A stretch of 64,000 bases of DNA from Saturnia japonica (lineage: Eukaryota > Arthropoda > Insecta > Lepidoptera > Saturniidae). Shown here one piece after another: positions 35,736-46,310 of this stretch (position 1 is its first letter; each line of letters starts with the position of its first letter). Where the stretch lies: NCBI GenBank assembly GCA_033032175.1, contig JAVKPJ010000070.1:1-64000 (forward strand), in the 5' to 3' direction. A model generated the notes under the pieces. The model was not told the origin of the DNA and searched no databases. It saw only the letters and a list, made by a program, of their open reading frames with translations. A program made the position numbers and the translations under genes.

Positions 35736-35823
35736 CATGGGGTTTTAGCCGGTAGGAGTCCGGCATAACCCTCTCGCTGTCCCCCGATGGCGGGAGGTGT
35801 ATCCAATGCAGGATTTCCCCATG
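35736..35823 (+). other. E1 3'-terminal RNA fold
   Basis: Closing CATGGGG/CCCCATG; GCCGG-TAGGAGT-CCGGC; CCTCTCGC/GCGGGAGG. Confidence 0.8.
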
Positions 35824-35824
35824 T

Positions 35825-35856
35825 AAAAAAAAAAAAAAAAAAGGTTAGGTTAGGTT
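35825..35856 (+). repeat. 18-nt poly(A) of E1 and 14 bp of TTAGG repeat
   Basis: Poly(A) 35825-35842, then GGTTAGGTTAGGTT to the GGGG start of E2. Confidence 0.92.
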
Positions 35857-36450
35857 GGGGTCGAGCAGGCGTGATGAGGTACTTGTATCTCTGATCTGCA
35901 GGAGGTGGACCCACAGGCGCAATACAGTTCTTTCCTTTTGGAGAGAGCCTTAGCCTTCCACCTCAAGACCGTAGTGCGTGGTGAAGAGCCACATCCTTCT
36001 CGAGGTGACCCTGTCTCGCTGAACACTACGGATCTAGGCTGGAGAGCCGATAAACACTCCTGGGTGTGGCGTGTGAGCAGCGCACTCAGTACCGGGTTGG
36101 GGCCGATGAGGGCTCAAGTTGAGTCCCAAGGGCCCAATTCCGGAGAGCGGCTGGCGCGACTGGTGGTTCTCATACCGGTCACGGCAGGCGCACTGCGAAC
36201 TGGAGGAGGAGTTAAAAGGGATGGACGGTACAAATATAATAGTACTACCCCAGGAGGGTACCAGCTCCACAGGAGTTGGAGAATCCCTCCCCGGCTTAAC
36301 CCGGGCTGCCCCACGTTTTCTGGGGGGGGCAGATTTGTACGTGAACTGAACTTAAATACGATGACTTTGGCAAGCAAATGGATCTCCGAGCAAGAAGATC
36401 CCACGACGACTCTGGCATACACACGGACCGCTGAAATCAATGATGGAATA

Positions 36451-38727
36451 ATGGATAGTGCAAAATTAAAAAATAAACTACCCCAGGAGGGTACCGGCTC
36501 CAACGGAGCAGGAGAATCCCTCTCCGGGCCTAGTCCGGACTGCCCCGCGTTTTCTGGGGGGGCACAATTTTGCGAGGTGAACATGTAACGACGACTTTGG
36601 CATCCAACAGGACAACCGATGCAATACCGATTGTGCTCTTAAAAGATGCGAGTCAATTGACCGTCTGTCTATGAGCAGTGACGGCAGTACAAACACAATG
36701 GAGACGGTGGATAGCGTTGATGGTAGAGAATCTCCTTCTCAGGGTAAATTTTTCCAAAGGAAAAATAAGCGAAAGGGCTCTGAATTAGATGATGATGGTG
36801 CTGCTTCAGACTTTGGCTCTCTTTCTGACTCTGGCGAAGTTTCGTTGAAGGGTTGCATAAACGCACCAAAAAGAGGTAGGGGCCGTCCCCCGACCACTGG
36901 GGAATACATTGGCCGAGCTGCGGCGAAAGAGATGTACATCCTTCTGAAAGGGAGGAGCTTCGGTTAAGGGCGGAAAAAGACATGGAAGAAATGGCTTCCG
37001 AGGCAAGACGGCTGCGTGCATCCACGTGGTCGAAAAAACCCATAGAAGATGAGACCCGAGATCTGAGAGAGATTGTGAAATGTGACATCGGGGTCATTCT
37101 CGAGGTTGCAAAAAATTCAGGGAACTTGAAGGGCACCTATCAGCGTTCCCTTAAGGATGCGGCAAAATCTCTTACGGCGGTATTGGAGGAATATCGTCAC
37201 CGAACCGCCTCAGATGAGACTTCCCGCCTAGAGGCCGACAACGCCCGCATGAGGGCAGATCTCGAACGCCAACAGGCGGAAATAGCTGAGCTCCGAAGAG
37301 AGCTCGCTGAAATGAAAAAGAATTTCGAAGGACTACGCGCTGAAAGATCTGCGGCGTCTCTGCTTAGCGTGTCCGAAACTGGTGTGAGAGAATCTAGTTC
37401 TTTTCCAAAGAGAGTAGTAAGAGAGGAATTCCCACCGCTGCCTAAGCGGCTTCAGGATAGTACTCAAACCGATGTCCTCTCTGAAGTTCGTTTTATATTC
37501 GAGGAGACGTTGCGCTCGGAAATGAGTCAAATTAGGAGCATTATGAACGCTCGATTTGAGGGAATAGAGGATAGACTTCTTCCCGAAGAACGTTTACGCC
37601 CTCCATTAGCTGCAGACCGGCAGAAGACTGCTAATGATGGAGCGCCAGGAGCAAAGGTACCTAAATTGCCTGCTGATGCTCCAGCCGGAACTAAACAGGC
37701 AAAGAAGATAAAGAAAAAGCCTGCTACGACAGCTAAAACAAGTGAGCCGCCACCGATAATGCATTTACCTCCTTCGGCACCTATAGTACAGGAAGAAATG
37801 TGGACAACGGTAGTGAAGAAGGGCGCCAAGAAACGTTTAGATCAGAGAAGGGCACAAAAATCTAGACTGACTCCAGCCAAATTGTCTGTACCACGGTCCT
37901 CGGTAATTGTGTTGACTCTTCAGCCGGGTGCAGGGGATAGGGGTATAGATTATAAAAAGGTTATCACAGTGGCTAAAGACAAGGTGGATGTTGCCAGTTT
38001 GGACATTCCGTACCTTAATATTAAAGAGACGGCTACCGGCGCTCGTAAACTTGAGGTGCCCGGAGTAACGAGCGCTGAAAAAGCAGATCGGGTTGCTGAA
38101 AAGCTGACAGCGACCTTTGTCCAGGTCTTTGGAGAAGGGATGGTTGAAGTGTCCAGGCCTAGTAAATGTACTGATCTCCGTATTATGGGCCTGGATGACT
38201 CAGTGACCAAAGAGGATATAGCGGCAATAGTGGCGACAAAGGGTGGCTGTACCGTGAATCAGATTAAAGTGGGAGAAATACGCCGGGCTCCACATGGTAC
38301 TGGAACCGCATGGTTGCGCTGCCCAGTGGAGGCAGCAAAGAAGGTGGCTCAAGAGGGCAGGCTGTTAATTGGCTGGGCTGCGGTACGAGTTAGGCTGCTA
38401 GAGCCAAGAGTTGCGAGATGTTTCCGCTGCTTGGAGGTTGGACACGTTATGCAGAAGTGCACTTCAATAGTGGACCGCAGTGGACAGTGCTTCCGCTGTG
38501 GAGAGGCAGGCCATAAAGCCTTAAGCTGCTCGGCTACTCCGCATTGCTCGGTGTGTGCTGACGTAAAACGTCCGGCTAATCATCGTTTAGGGAGCAGGCC
38601 ATGCGCTCCGTCAACGAATATGAGGAAGGCAACGGTCAAAAGATCGCAGCCACCCAAGGAATCTGCAGCTGAGGCTGCTTCTGGTACGTCTATGATGTCC
38701 AGGGTAGGAGGAGATATGGAAACCTAG
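36451..38727 (+). pseudogene. E2 ORF1: gag-like protein, frameshifts in the N-terminal part
   Basis: ATG 36451 (MDSAKLKNKLPQEG). The G-run of 7 at the module end shifts the frame to a stop at 36588; the family pattern resumes at ESIDRLSMSSDG (about 36650), AT-hook-like KRGRGRP, another break near 36950, and then an open 581-codon stretch from 36982: KNSGNLKGTYQRSL, coiled coil, PLAADRQK, MWTTVVKKGAKK, basic linker, PRSSVIVLTLQP, DLRIMGLDDSVTKEDI, RLLIGWAAVRVRLL, CCHC knuckles CFRCLEVGHVMQKC and CFRCGEAGHKALSC and a third. Stop TAG 38725-38727, eight bases before the pol ATG; the TAATG overlap is lost here. Confidence 0.86.
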
Positions 38728-38735
38728 GGATCAGT

Positions 38736-41700
38736 ATGGCCCATAAGTTTTTGCAGGTAAATATCAACCACTCGGCCGTGGCACAGGATCTTCTTGTTCA
38801 AACCATGGCCGAATGGTCGATACAGGTAGCGATTGTCTCTGAACCGTACTTTGTCCCTTCAAGGGATAACTGGGTCGGGATACAACAGGTGCGGCAGCCA
38901 TCGTATCTGTAAATACTGTGGGGTCTCCAATTATGACCATCCTCAAGAGGGATACTGGATATGTCGCGGTACGGTGGGGAGAACTAGTTCTCATTAGTGT
39001 TTACTTCTCTCCAAACAGGACTCTTGTGGAGTTTGAAGAGTTCCTGGACCGCGTAGGAACTTTCATTACACGGACTTTGCCCTGCCCCGTATTGGTGGCG
39101 GGGGACTTCAATGCTAAGTCTTCGGCGTGGGGATCTCCCGTCACGGATATGCGTGGTAGGGCCTTAGAAGAATGGGCAGTAGAAACTGGCCTCTACATAA
39201 TGAATCGAGGGTCTGTAAACACCTGCGTTCGACAACTGGGCGGATCCATTGTGGATCTCACTTTTGGTACATCTGTCGTCGCTCAACGAACTCAAGATTG
39301 GAGAGTTGTGGAAGAGGCAGAGTCTTTGTCAGACCACCAATATATTAGGTTTGACATCAGTCTCTCTGTATCGAACCGAAATCTCAATTCAGATTTGTCA
39401 TCATCACCTAGATGGGCTGTAAAGAGGCTTAATAGTGATTTGCTGGCTGAAGCCTCTATAGTTGCGTCCTGGCCTCCAATTCCTGATGGACCGGTGGACA
39501 TTGTCGAGGAAACACGTTGGTTCAGGGATGCGATGACGCGCATTTCCGATGCTGCCATGCCACGGGTCCGACATCAACCAGCAAGACGTCGCGTATATTG
39601 GTGGTCTGCTGAGATCGCACGGTTGCGGGCTGTATGCGTGGCTGTAAGGCGCCGATACACCCGATACCGTAGGTTGCGTCGAGGACGGGATGTCACGGTT
39701 GAGGCACAATTACACGAAGCCTATAGAGAGGCCAAAAAAGCACTACAGATCTCGATTAGAAGAGCCAAAACTCAAGCAAGGGAGGACCTTCTGGAGACTC
39801 TGGACAGTGATCCGTGGGGACGCCCTTATCGAATGGTGTTGAGCTTCTTGCGCCCTTGGGCTCCCCCAATCACGCAGAGTCTCCAGCCGCAACTTTTAGA
39901 GGCCATTCTATCTGTGCTCTTCCCGCAAAGGTCAGAGCATACGCCTCCTTTTTGGCTCCATCCATACCGACTGGACAGGATAATTACGATGAGGTGACTC
40001 CAGTATCTGAGGTGGAATTGGGCGAGGCCGTGAAACGGCTCCGTGCTAAAAATACTGCTCCGGGGCCCGATGGAATCCCAGGTCGCGCCTGGGTACTTGC
40101 ACTGGAATTTTTAGGGGACAGGTTGAGGAGGCTTTTTAGTGCCTGTTTACAGTCAGGTCAGTTTCCCCCTCAGTGGAAGACAGGCCGTCTCGTCCTTCTA
40201 AGGAAACAGGGTCGTCCTGCGGACTCGCCGTCTGCCTATCGGCCTATTGTCCTCCTTGATGAGGCAGGAAAACTTTTGGAGCGTGTCATCTCGCGGCGTC
40301 TCGTTAAACACCTGACCCGCATTGGACCCGACCTATCAGAGGTACAGTTTGGCTTCCGAGAGGGTCGGTCAACGGTTGACGCGATTTTACGAGTTAAGAC
40401 CCTCTCGGACGAAGTTGTTTCCCAGGGCGGAGTGCTGTTGGCTGTGTCTTTGGATATAGCCAACGCCTTTAACAGCTTGCCCTGGGAATGCATAATGGAA
40501 GCGTTGAGATATCACGGGGTACCCCATTATCTGTGTAGGATCGTCCAGTCCTACTTAGAGGATAGGCGTGTCACATGCGTCGGGCAGGATGGAAGCGCCC
40601 ACCAAAGGGAAATGTCGTGCGGTGTTCCACAGGGGTCGGTCCTCGGTCCGCTCCTGTGGAACATCGGGTATGACTGGGTGCTGCGAGGTGCTCTCCTGCC
40701 TGGCGCAGCAGTGACATGCTATGCTGATGACACTCTCGTTACGGCTCGCGGAAACACCCTGAGAGATGCAATTCGTTTGGCAACTGCGAGTGTTGCACAA
40801 GTTGTGGGGAGAATCAGGCTACTAGGGTTAGAGGTCGCTCTTAATAAGACGGAAGCCATATGCTTTCACGGCTCACGTAGAGCACCTCCTCGTGGCACCC
40901 ATCTGATCATTGGTGGAGTTCAAATCGAAGTTGGATCCACTATGAAGTACTTAGGATTAATCTTGGACAGTCGCTGGACCTTTTGTGAGCATTTTCGTCA
41001 AATGGCTCCAAAAGTCTTAAGGAGTGCCTCAGCACTGGCAGGTCTCCTTCCCAACCTCGGAGGTGCTGGTGATGGCTGCCGGTCTCTGTATTTGGGAGTT
41101 ATCCGGTCAATGTTATTGTACGGAGCGCCGGTGTGGCATGAAGCCCTGACGGCTGGTAATTCTGCAGTTTTGCGGAATCTGCAAAAAGTTATGGCTGTTA
41201 GGGTGGTGCGTGGCTACCGCACTATATCATATGAGGCAGCGTGCCTGTTGGCAAGAACCCCACCGTGGGAACTGGTGGCGCATGCATATGCCGCCATGTA
41301 TACGTGGCGTGCAGAGAAAATCGCTCGCGGCGAGATCTTTCCGCCCAGGGAGGAAGAAGCACAAAAGTCTCACATCCAGCGAGTAGTGCTGATGACGTGG
41401 AAGGAGAGACTCTCTTCAACAAGTGTCGGCGTCAAGACTATCGAGGCAATTCGCCCAGTACTTACGGAATGGGTGGAAAGGACACATGGAACACTTACAT
41501 TCCGGCTGGTGCAGATGCTTAGTGGCCACGGCTGTTTTGGTAAGTATCTGCACCAAATAGCAAGGAAGGAACTTACACCTAGATGCTTCCATTGTGACGG
41601 GTGTGACGTGGACACGGCAGAACATACTTTGGAGCACTGCCCTGCATGGACGGAACAACGTGGTGACCTCACTGCGATAGTTGGTAATGATCTTTCTCTA

Positions 41701-41898
41701 CCAACCCTCATCCGAGAAATGGTTAGCAGTGAGAGATCATGGAGCGCCGTTTTGACATTCTGCGAGGCTGTCCTCTCTGTAAAGGAAGAGACAGAAAGAG
41801 CCAGGGAAAGGGATCCCGCAGCTCCGACAGCGCGTCGAGAGAGAGGACGCGGAAGAAGGAGGAGGGGAAGGGGTGCTCATCATGCACTACCTCCCTAA
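38736..41898 (+). pseudogene. E2 ORF2: endonuclease-reverse transcriptase, two frameshifts
   Basis: MAHKFLQVNINHSAVAQ at 38736. Breaks near 38885 (NWVG/TTGAAA) and near 39955 (after SEHTPP); otherwise open to the stop after ALPP at 41896-41898. Endonuclease GDFNAKS and SDHQYI. RT KNTAPGPDGIPGRAW, YRPIVLLDEAGKL, GFREGRSTVDAI, SLDIANAFNSLPW, GVPQGSVLGP, YADD (about 40720-40731). C-terminal CFHCDGC...H...C. Among the family E copies this one is closest to coding capacity. Confidence 0.88.
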
Positions 41899-42134
41899 CA
41901 AGCCTTAAGGTAACGGACGCGGGGGCGTTCGTTACTGCACATTGAAGGCCCGTGACGACGAAGCACGGTTTTGCCGCCGCTTCATCTGAGAAGCGTGGGA
42001 GAGTGCTATTAAACTCCCCGAGATGAGGGTCCCCGTTATTTTACCATCTGCGGGTGACCCGAGCGCGTGAATGGGGCCGCGGTGCATGCTTGCCGCGTTT
42101 CCCGAGACCCTGTTCACACACGCGCCGATGCGGC

Positions 42135-42222
42135 CATGGGGTTTTAGCCGGTAGGAGTCCGGCATAACCCTCTCGCTGTCCCCCGACGGCGGGAGGTGTA
42201 TCCAATGCAGGATTTCCCCATG
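42135..42222 (+). other. E2 3'-terminal RNA fold
   Basis: CATGGGG (42135-42141) pairs with CCCCATG (42216-42222). GCCGG (42147-42151), loop TAGGAGT, CCGGC (42159-42163). CCTCTCGC (42169-42176) pairs with GCGGGAGG (42189-42196) with one T-G wobble. Confidence 0.82.
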
Positions 42223-42223
42223 T

Positions 42224-42313
42224 AAAAAAAAAAAAAAAAAAAAAGGTTAGGTTAGGTTAGGTTAGGTTAGGTTAGGTTAGGTTAGGTTAGGTTAGGTTAG
42301 GTTAGGTTAGGTT
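42224..42313 (+). repeat. 21-nt poly(A) of E2 and the longest TTAGG tract, 69 bp
   Basis: Poly(A) 42224-42244, then about 14 perfect TTAGG units (42245-42313) up to GGGG of D4. Confidence 0.95.
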
Positions 42314-42390
42314 GGGGTGCGATGTCAGAAACCTCCTCGTGGTGCACCCCGGGCAACGTCGACCACTTTGGTTGGCGGCTAATATCTGAC
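42314..42390 (+). ncRNA. D4 5' HDV-like ribozyme (predicted)
   Basis: P1 GGGGTGC/GCACCCC (seven perfect pairs), P2 GTCAGA/TCTGAC, P3 ACC/GGT with loop TCCTCGT (the HDV loop is very similar), joining GGGCAAC, P4 CGACC/GGTTG, joining GGCTAATA. Confidence 0.82.
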
Positions 42391-42625
42391 GCGCTCTTCC
42401 TGGTATCCCTCTGCTTATCAGAGGGGACCGTGGAGGAGCGCCGGCTGGAGGGCCGTTAAAAGCTCCTGGGTGTGGCGTGTGAGCAGCGCACCCAGTACCG
42501 GGCTGGGGCCGATGAGGGCTCAGTTTTGAGCCCCAAGGGCCCAGTTCCGGGTAGCGGCTGGCGGGATCGGTTGTTTAATACCGGTCCCGGCAGGCGTACT
42601 GCAAACTTGACGTGAAAAAGGAGTA

Positions 42626-44765
42626 ATGATGGATGCAAAATTAAAAAAGAAATTACCCCAGGAGGGTACCAGCTCCTCAGGAGCTGGAGAATCCCTCTCC
42701 GAGCCTAGCTCGGGCTGCCCCACGTTCTCTGGGGGGGGCAAAATTTTGCGAAATTCACGGATTGAAACGACGACTAATGCATGTATAAGGACAACCGACT
42801 CTGCTAAAATAATGACGAACAAGGCTTCACACCAAACTGACATTGTTTCGCCGGTTGTGAGGATTGAGCGGGACCCATTGTTGGACTGCTTCTCCGTCAG
42901 GCACTGGAAGGATAGCTCTGAAAGCTTAGGGCCAGTGTCGGCTGCTGAAAGGAAGAGGTCTTTAGCCAAAGACAAGTCTGGTATTGACGAGGAGGACTTC
43001 CCTCCCAGTAAATTTACGACAGCGCGAAGGGGTAAAGCCCGTGAACTGGGCTCCTCCGGAACGCGAACGCACGCGCTTTTTACGGGCGAGGCGCCGCAGG
43101 ACTGTTCCCTTGCTGGGAAAGCATCTGATAGGGATGGTGGCGTTGCGGATGACACCTGTGGTACTGCGAATGTGGAGGTGCTCGAGGGCATTGAGTTGCT
43201 CGACCCTGAAAGTCTCAGGACGCTTGCCAAGGAGAAGGTGGACGCGATTTTGAGGTTGCCAAGAAATCGGCAACCTCAAGGGTACGTACATCAAGTCTCT
43301 GAAGGAGGCGGCCTGGGCCTTGCAGGAGGTTACGTCAACTGCCCTGGCGCGCACTGTGGCGAGCGAGACGCTCCTCCTTCGCAGGGAGACACGCAGGCTA
43401 CGCCAAGAGGTCAACGATCTCAGAGCGGAACTTGTCGCCCTGCGAAGTTCAACGACGGCGCACCTCCGTCGCCAATAACAGAGGTGCAATCAACGCTACA
43501 GCCGGAATTGGAGCCGGTGTCTTCCTGCCAGGAGTCTGACGCTCTGCCGAAAGCTTTGGTCAATTTCCTGGAGAAGAACTTGGCGGGATGGAGCGGTCGC
43601 TCCGGCTGTCTATGGGGAGTTTATTAACGCCCGCATAGAGGGCTTGGACGACCGTCTTCTCCCCGCTAGGGTGATAAGACCACCATTGGCGGCAAACAAA
43701 AAGGAGGCGTTGGGTTCTGCAGCTTCTAGGGTTGCAAAGCCCAAGACCGCGCGACACAAGTCTTCAGAGGCGCTGGAAATGGAGCTGATCCCACATCTGG
43801 ACTCTAGCTCTGTTACTGCTCCGGTTCTGACTCCAAACTCCAATCCTGTTCCGGGCGAAGAAGGATGGACAACTGTCTCCCGTCACCGCAAGCGCAAAGC
43901 TAAAAAAGCGCGTGTCACGGAACCGTCGGCTGCTACGGCAAAGACTCCGGCTCCTCGCGGGATGAGGGTGCCCAAGACTAAAACCAAGAGGAAGCTTCCC
44001 TCAACGCCGCGATCGGCTGCGGTAATCGTCACTCTGCGGCCTGAGGCGGTGGAGAGGGGAGTGTCCTACAAAGCGGCCTTCATGGGGGTGAACCCAGACG
44101 TGATCGCCGATTTAGGTATTGCGAGACTGTCGCTTCGCCCTGCGGCCACGGGATCTAGGATCATACAGATCCCTGGCGCCCGTGGTGCGGAGCAGGCTGA
44201 TGGATTGGCGCAAAAGCTCCAGGAGGTGATGGCAGACGTAGCCACTGTGGCCATACCGATAAAAAGGGCTAATGTCCGGTCATAGGACTCGACGAAACGG
44301 TAACGAGGGAAGCAGTGATCGCAGTGGCGGCGGCGAAAGGTGGTGTCAGCCAGCCCTTATTAGGGCAGGCGAAATACGCCCCTATGGGAGGGGCAGTGGA
44401 GCGATCCACTTGTCACTTCCAGTCGCCGCTGCCAAAGTGCTGATGGAAACTGGGCGCTTTCTCGTGGGCTGGAGCTCTGCTCGCGTTCGCCTATTGGAGG
44501 AAGGCCGCTTAGGTGTTTTAGATGCCTTGATGTGGGCCATACCCGGCCTACTTGTACGTCGGCTGTTGACCGGGAAACATTGTGTTTCCGGTGCGGGGAT
44601 CCTGGCCACAAGGCACAGCAGTGTTCAGCTAAACAGCTGCACTGTGCTTTGTGTGCCGACGCCAAGAGGCCGGCGGATCACTATATGGGCGGCGCCAAGT
44701 GCAGGCCGCCCATAAAGGAGAAAGCACCACCCACGAACGCGGGGAGCACCGTAGGGGTTGCGTAG
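42626..44765 (+). pseudogene. D4 gag (only ORF), several frameshifts
   Basis: ATGATGG at 42626. The N-terminal module PQEGTSSSGAGESL...FSGGG is in frame through a G-run of 8, so the natural start is the upstream ATG. Then VVRIERDPLLDCFSV, RRGKARELGSS, VLEGIELLDPESLRTLAK. Breaks near 43258 (within the NLKGTY helix), near 43590, near 44280 and near 44510. C-terminus: GHTRPTC, CFRCGDPGHKAQQC, CALCADAKRPADHYMGG. Stop TAG 44763-44765. Confidence 0.85.
42656..42738 (+). other. D4 GC-rich start-region module
   Basis: CCCCAG/CTGGGG ends; CCAGCTCC-TCA-GGAGCTGG hairpin; CCGAGC-CTA-GCTCGG hairpin, which is CCGGGC/GCCCGG in B. Single copy here. Confidence 0.65.
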
Positions 44766-45006
44766 ACGTTGGGTAGAAAGGGGGGCGCTTTTTCGCCTCC
44801 TTTCTCTGCCCTTGCTGAACTAAGGGGAGATGGGTCGGGGGGCCCGTCTTCCCATTGCATTGGTTCAGCCGTCTGGGAGACAGTTGGGGTTGTACCAGAC
44901 TGTCTCTCTTTAGCGCCGTGGCCCGACTGGGGCCAGCCGCCGGGGCGACGCGGCAGATTGCAACCGCATTGCCCGCGGCGTCCCGCTATGGCGGCCGATG
45001 GTACAC

Positions 45007-45087
45007 CGTGGAGTTTTAGTGAGTAGGAGTCTCACATAACCACTCGTCCCCCCGGGCGGGTGTGTACCCATGACGGGTTTCTCCACG
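45007..45087 (+). other. D4 3'-terminal RNA fold
   Basis: Closing CGTGGAG/CTCCACG; GTGAG-TAGGAGT-CTCAC; CACTCG/CGGGTG with a T-G wobble replacing T-A. Confidence 0.8.
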
Positions 45088-45090
45088 TAC

Positions 45091-45146
45091 AAAAAAAAAA
45101 AAAAAAAAAAAAAAAAAGGTTAGGTTAGGTTAGGTTAGGTTAGGTT
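45091..45146 (+). repeat. 27-nt poly(A) of D4 and 29 bp of TTAGG repeat
   Basis: Poly(A) 45091-45117; GGTTAGG repeats 45118-45146, ending GGTT. Confidence 0.93.
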
Positions 45147-45967
45147 GACCCTGATTCAAAACCTAAAGCTAGGTTCCCTAGAACGCCGCGCACGGCTGCA
45201 GTGCTAATTACACTGCAGCCGGAGGCTGTAGCAGGAGGAGTTAACTATGCAGCGGCTTTTCTGAAGGCAAAAGACCGGGTCAATCTGTCGGATTTAGGGA
45301 TAGAGGATCTATCACTGCGGACCTCAGCCACAGGATCTAGGATCCTTGAAATCCCTGGCGACCGTAGCTCGGAGAGGGCCGACGAATTGGCTCAGAAGCT
45401 CCAAGAAGTACTGGTGGAAGTCGCAACCGTGACGAGACCTATTAGGAGAGTTGGAGTGCGCCTTGTCGGACTTGAGGACTCTGTGTCGGTTGACGAGGTG
45501 GTAGCGGCAGCGGCGACGAAGGCTGGGTGTGATCCGGCCCTAATTAAGGCCGGAAAATACGTGCCTATGGAAGAGGCAATGGAGCAATCCATCTGTCGCT
45601 CCCTGTCGTTGCTGCCAAAGTGCTAGTGGAATCCAAACGACTCCTCGTCGGGTGGAGTTCGGCACTCGTCCGGCTCCTGGAGAATAAGACTTTCCGGTGC
45701 TTTAGGTGCCTAGACGTGGGCCATACCAGGCCCCTCTGCTCGTCAGATAAAGACAGGGGAGCTCTGTGCTTCCGCTGCGGGCTTGCTGGCCACAAGGCAC
45801 AACAGTGCACAGCTGAAAAGCTGCGCTGTGCCTTGTGTGCCGATGCAGGTAGGCCGGCAGAGCATTATATGGGGGGTGCTGCCTGCAAGCCACCCACAAA
45901 AGCTAAAAGCGGAGCTCAACCAGCTGCACCTGGACCTGGGGAAGGTCGAGCGCAGACGGAAAGGTAG
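45147..45967 (+). pseudogene. D5 gag, C-terminal fragment
   Basis: PRTAAVLITLQPEAVAGGVNY, RTSATGSRILEIPGD, GVRLVGLEDSVSVDEV, then a break near 45575, RLLVGWSSALVRLLE, knuckles CFRCLDVGHTRPLC, CFRCGLAGHKAQQC and CALC...H. Open to the stop at 45965-45967. No ORF2 follows. Confidence 0.85.
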
Positions 45968-46195
45968 AGGTGGGAGACGTCCATCTTCCTACACCTCTAC
46001 CTTGCTGAACCAAGGGAGGGCGGGTCGGGGGGCCGTCTTCCCATTGCACTGGTTCAGCCGTCTGAGAGACAGTTGGGGTTGTACCAGACTGTCTCTCTTT
46101 AGCGCCGGGGCCCGACTGGGGCCAGCCGCCGGGGCGTCGCGGCAGATTGCAACCGCATTGCCCGCGGCGTCCCGCTATGGCGGCCGATGGTACAC

Positions 46196-46274
46196 CGTGG
46201 AGTTTTAGTGAGTAGGAGTCTCACATAACCACTCGTCCCCCGGGCGAGTGTGTACCCATGACGGGTTTCTCCAC

Positions 46275-46275
<1 letters not shown>
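46196..46275 (+). other. D5 3'-terminal RNA fold
   Basis: Same pairings as D7: CGTGGAG/CTCCACG, GTGAG/CTCAC, CACTCG/CGAGTG. Confidence 0.8.
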
Positions 46276-46276
<1 letters not shown>

Positions 46277-46308
<32 letters not shown>

Positions 46309-46310
46309 TT
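46277..46310 (+). repeat. 30-nt poly(A) of D5 and GGTT
   Basis: Poly(A) 46277-46306, then only four telomeric bases before D6. Confidence 0.9.

Larger units (their letters stand above)
30011..35824 (+). mobile_element. E1: family E telomeric retrotransposon, 5'-truncated and decayed
   Basis: About 5.8 kb. Starts within a leader that matches the family A leader (AAGCGGCGGCGCACC; ACGGGTTACGCTAGGCTTACC), so the ribozyme part is missing. Two leader hairpins are visible: CCCGTCAGAGA/TCTCTGACGGG (30078-30109, 11 perfect pairs) and CCCAGGCA/TGCCTGGG (30124-30149). Ends CCCCATGT plus 18 A. Roughly seven frame breaks make it the oldest-looking copy. Its 3' UTR (35499-35823) holds no gene. Confidence 0.88.
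35857..42223 (+). mobile_element. E2: full-length family E telomeric retrotransposon with a B-type 5' leader
   Basis: 6.4 kb, GGGGTCGAG to CCCCATGT, then a 21-nt tail. The first 500 nt match B1 and B2 almost base for base (including an open frame from 35905, MDPQAQYSSF), whereas gag and pol match E1 and are far from B. The GC-rich start module occurs twice (36248-36329 and 36481-36562). 3' UTR 41899-42222 has no gene. Confidence 0.9.
42314..45090 (+). mobile_element. D4: complete gag-only telomeric element
   Basis: 2.8 kb with both ends: ribozyme at 42314, 3' end CCACGTAC and 27 A. 5' UTR 42391-42625 matches the central leader of B and E2 (GGGTGTGGCGTGTGAGCAGC). Gag ends at 44765; the 3' UTR of about 320 nt has hairpins GACGGG/CCCGTC-type and AGACAGT/ACTGTCT before the terminal fold. 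No pol sequence. Confidence 0.92.
45147..46276 (+). mobile_element. D5: 5'-truncated gag-only element
   Basis: 1.1 kb, starting GACCCTGAT directly after GGTT and then jumping to the PRTAAVLITL part of gag. Same first nine bases as D6. Complete 3' end, 30-nt tail. Confidence 0.88.

Noticed and set aside
35857..35930. HDV-like ribozyme at the start of B and E2 elements
   Set aside because: GGGTC/GACCC could form a short P1, but I found no consistent P2, no TCCTCG loop and no GGCTAAT strand; a covariance search would be needed to claim one.
42314..45090. D as simple internal-deletion derivatives of family A
   Set aside because: The D gag, gag C-terminus and most of the 3' UTR differ strongly from A; only the terminal fold and ribozyme layout are shared.
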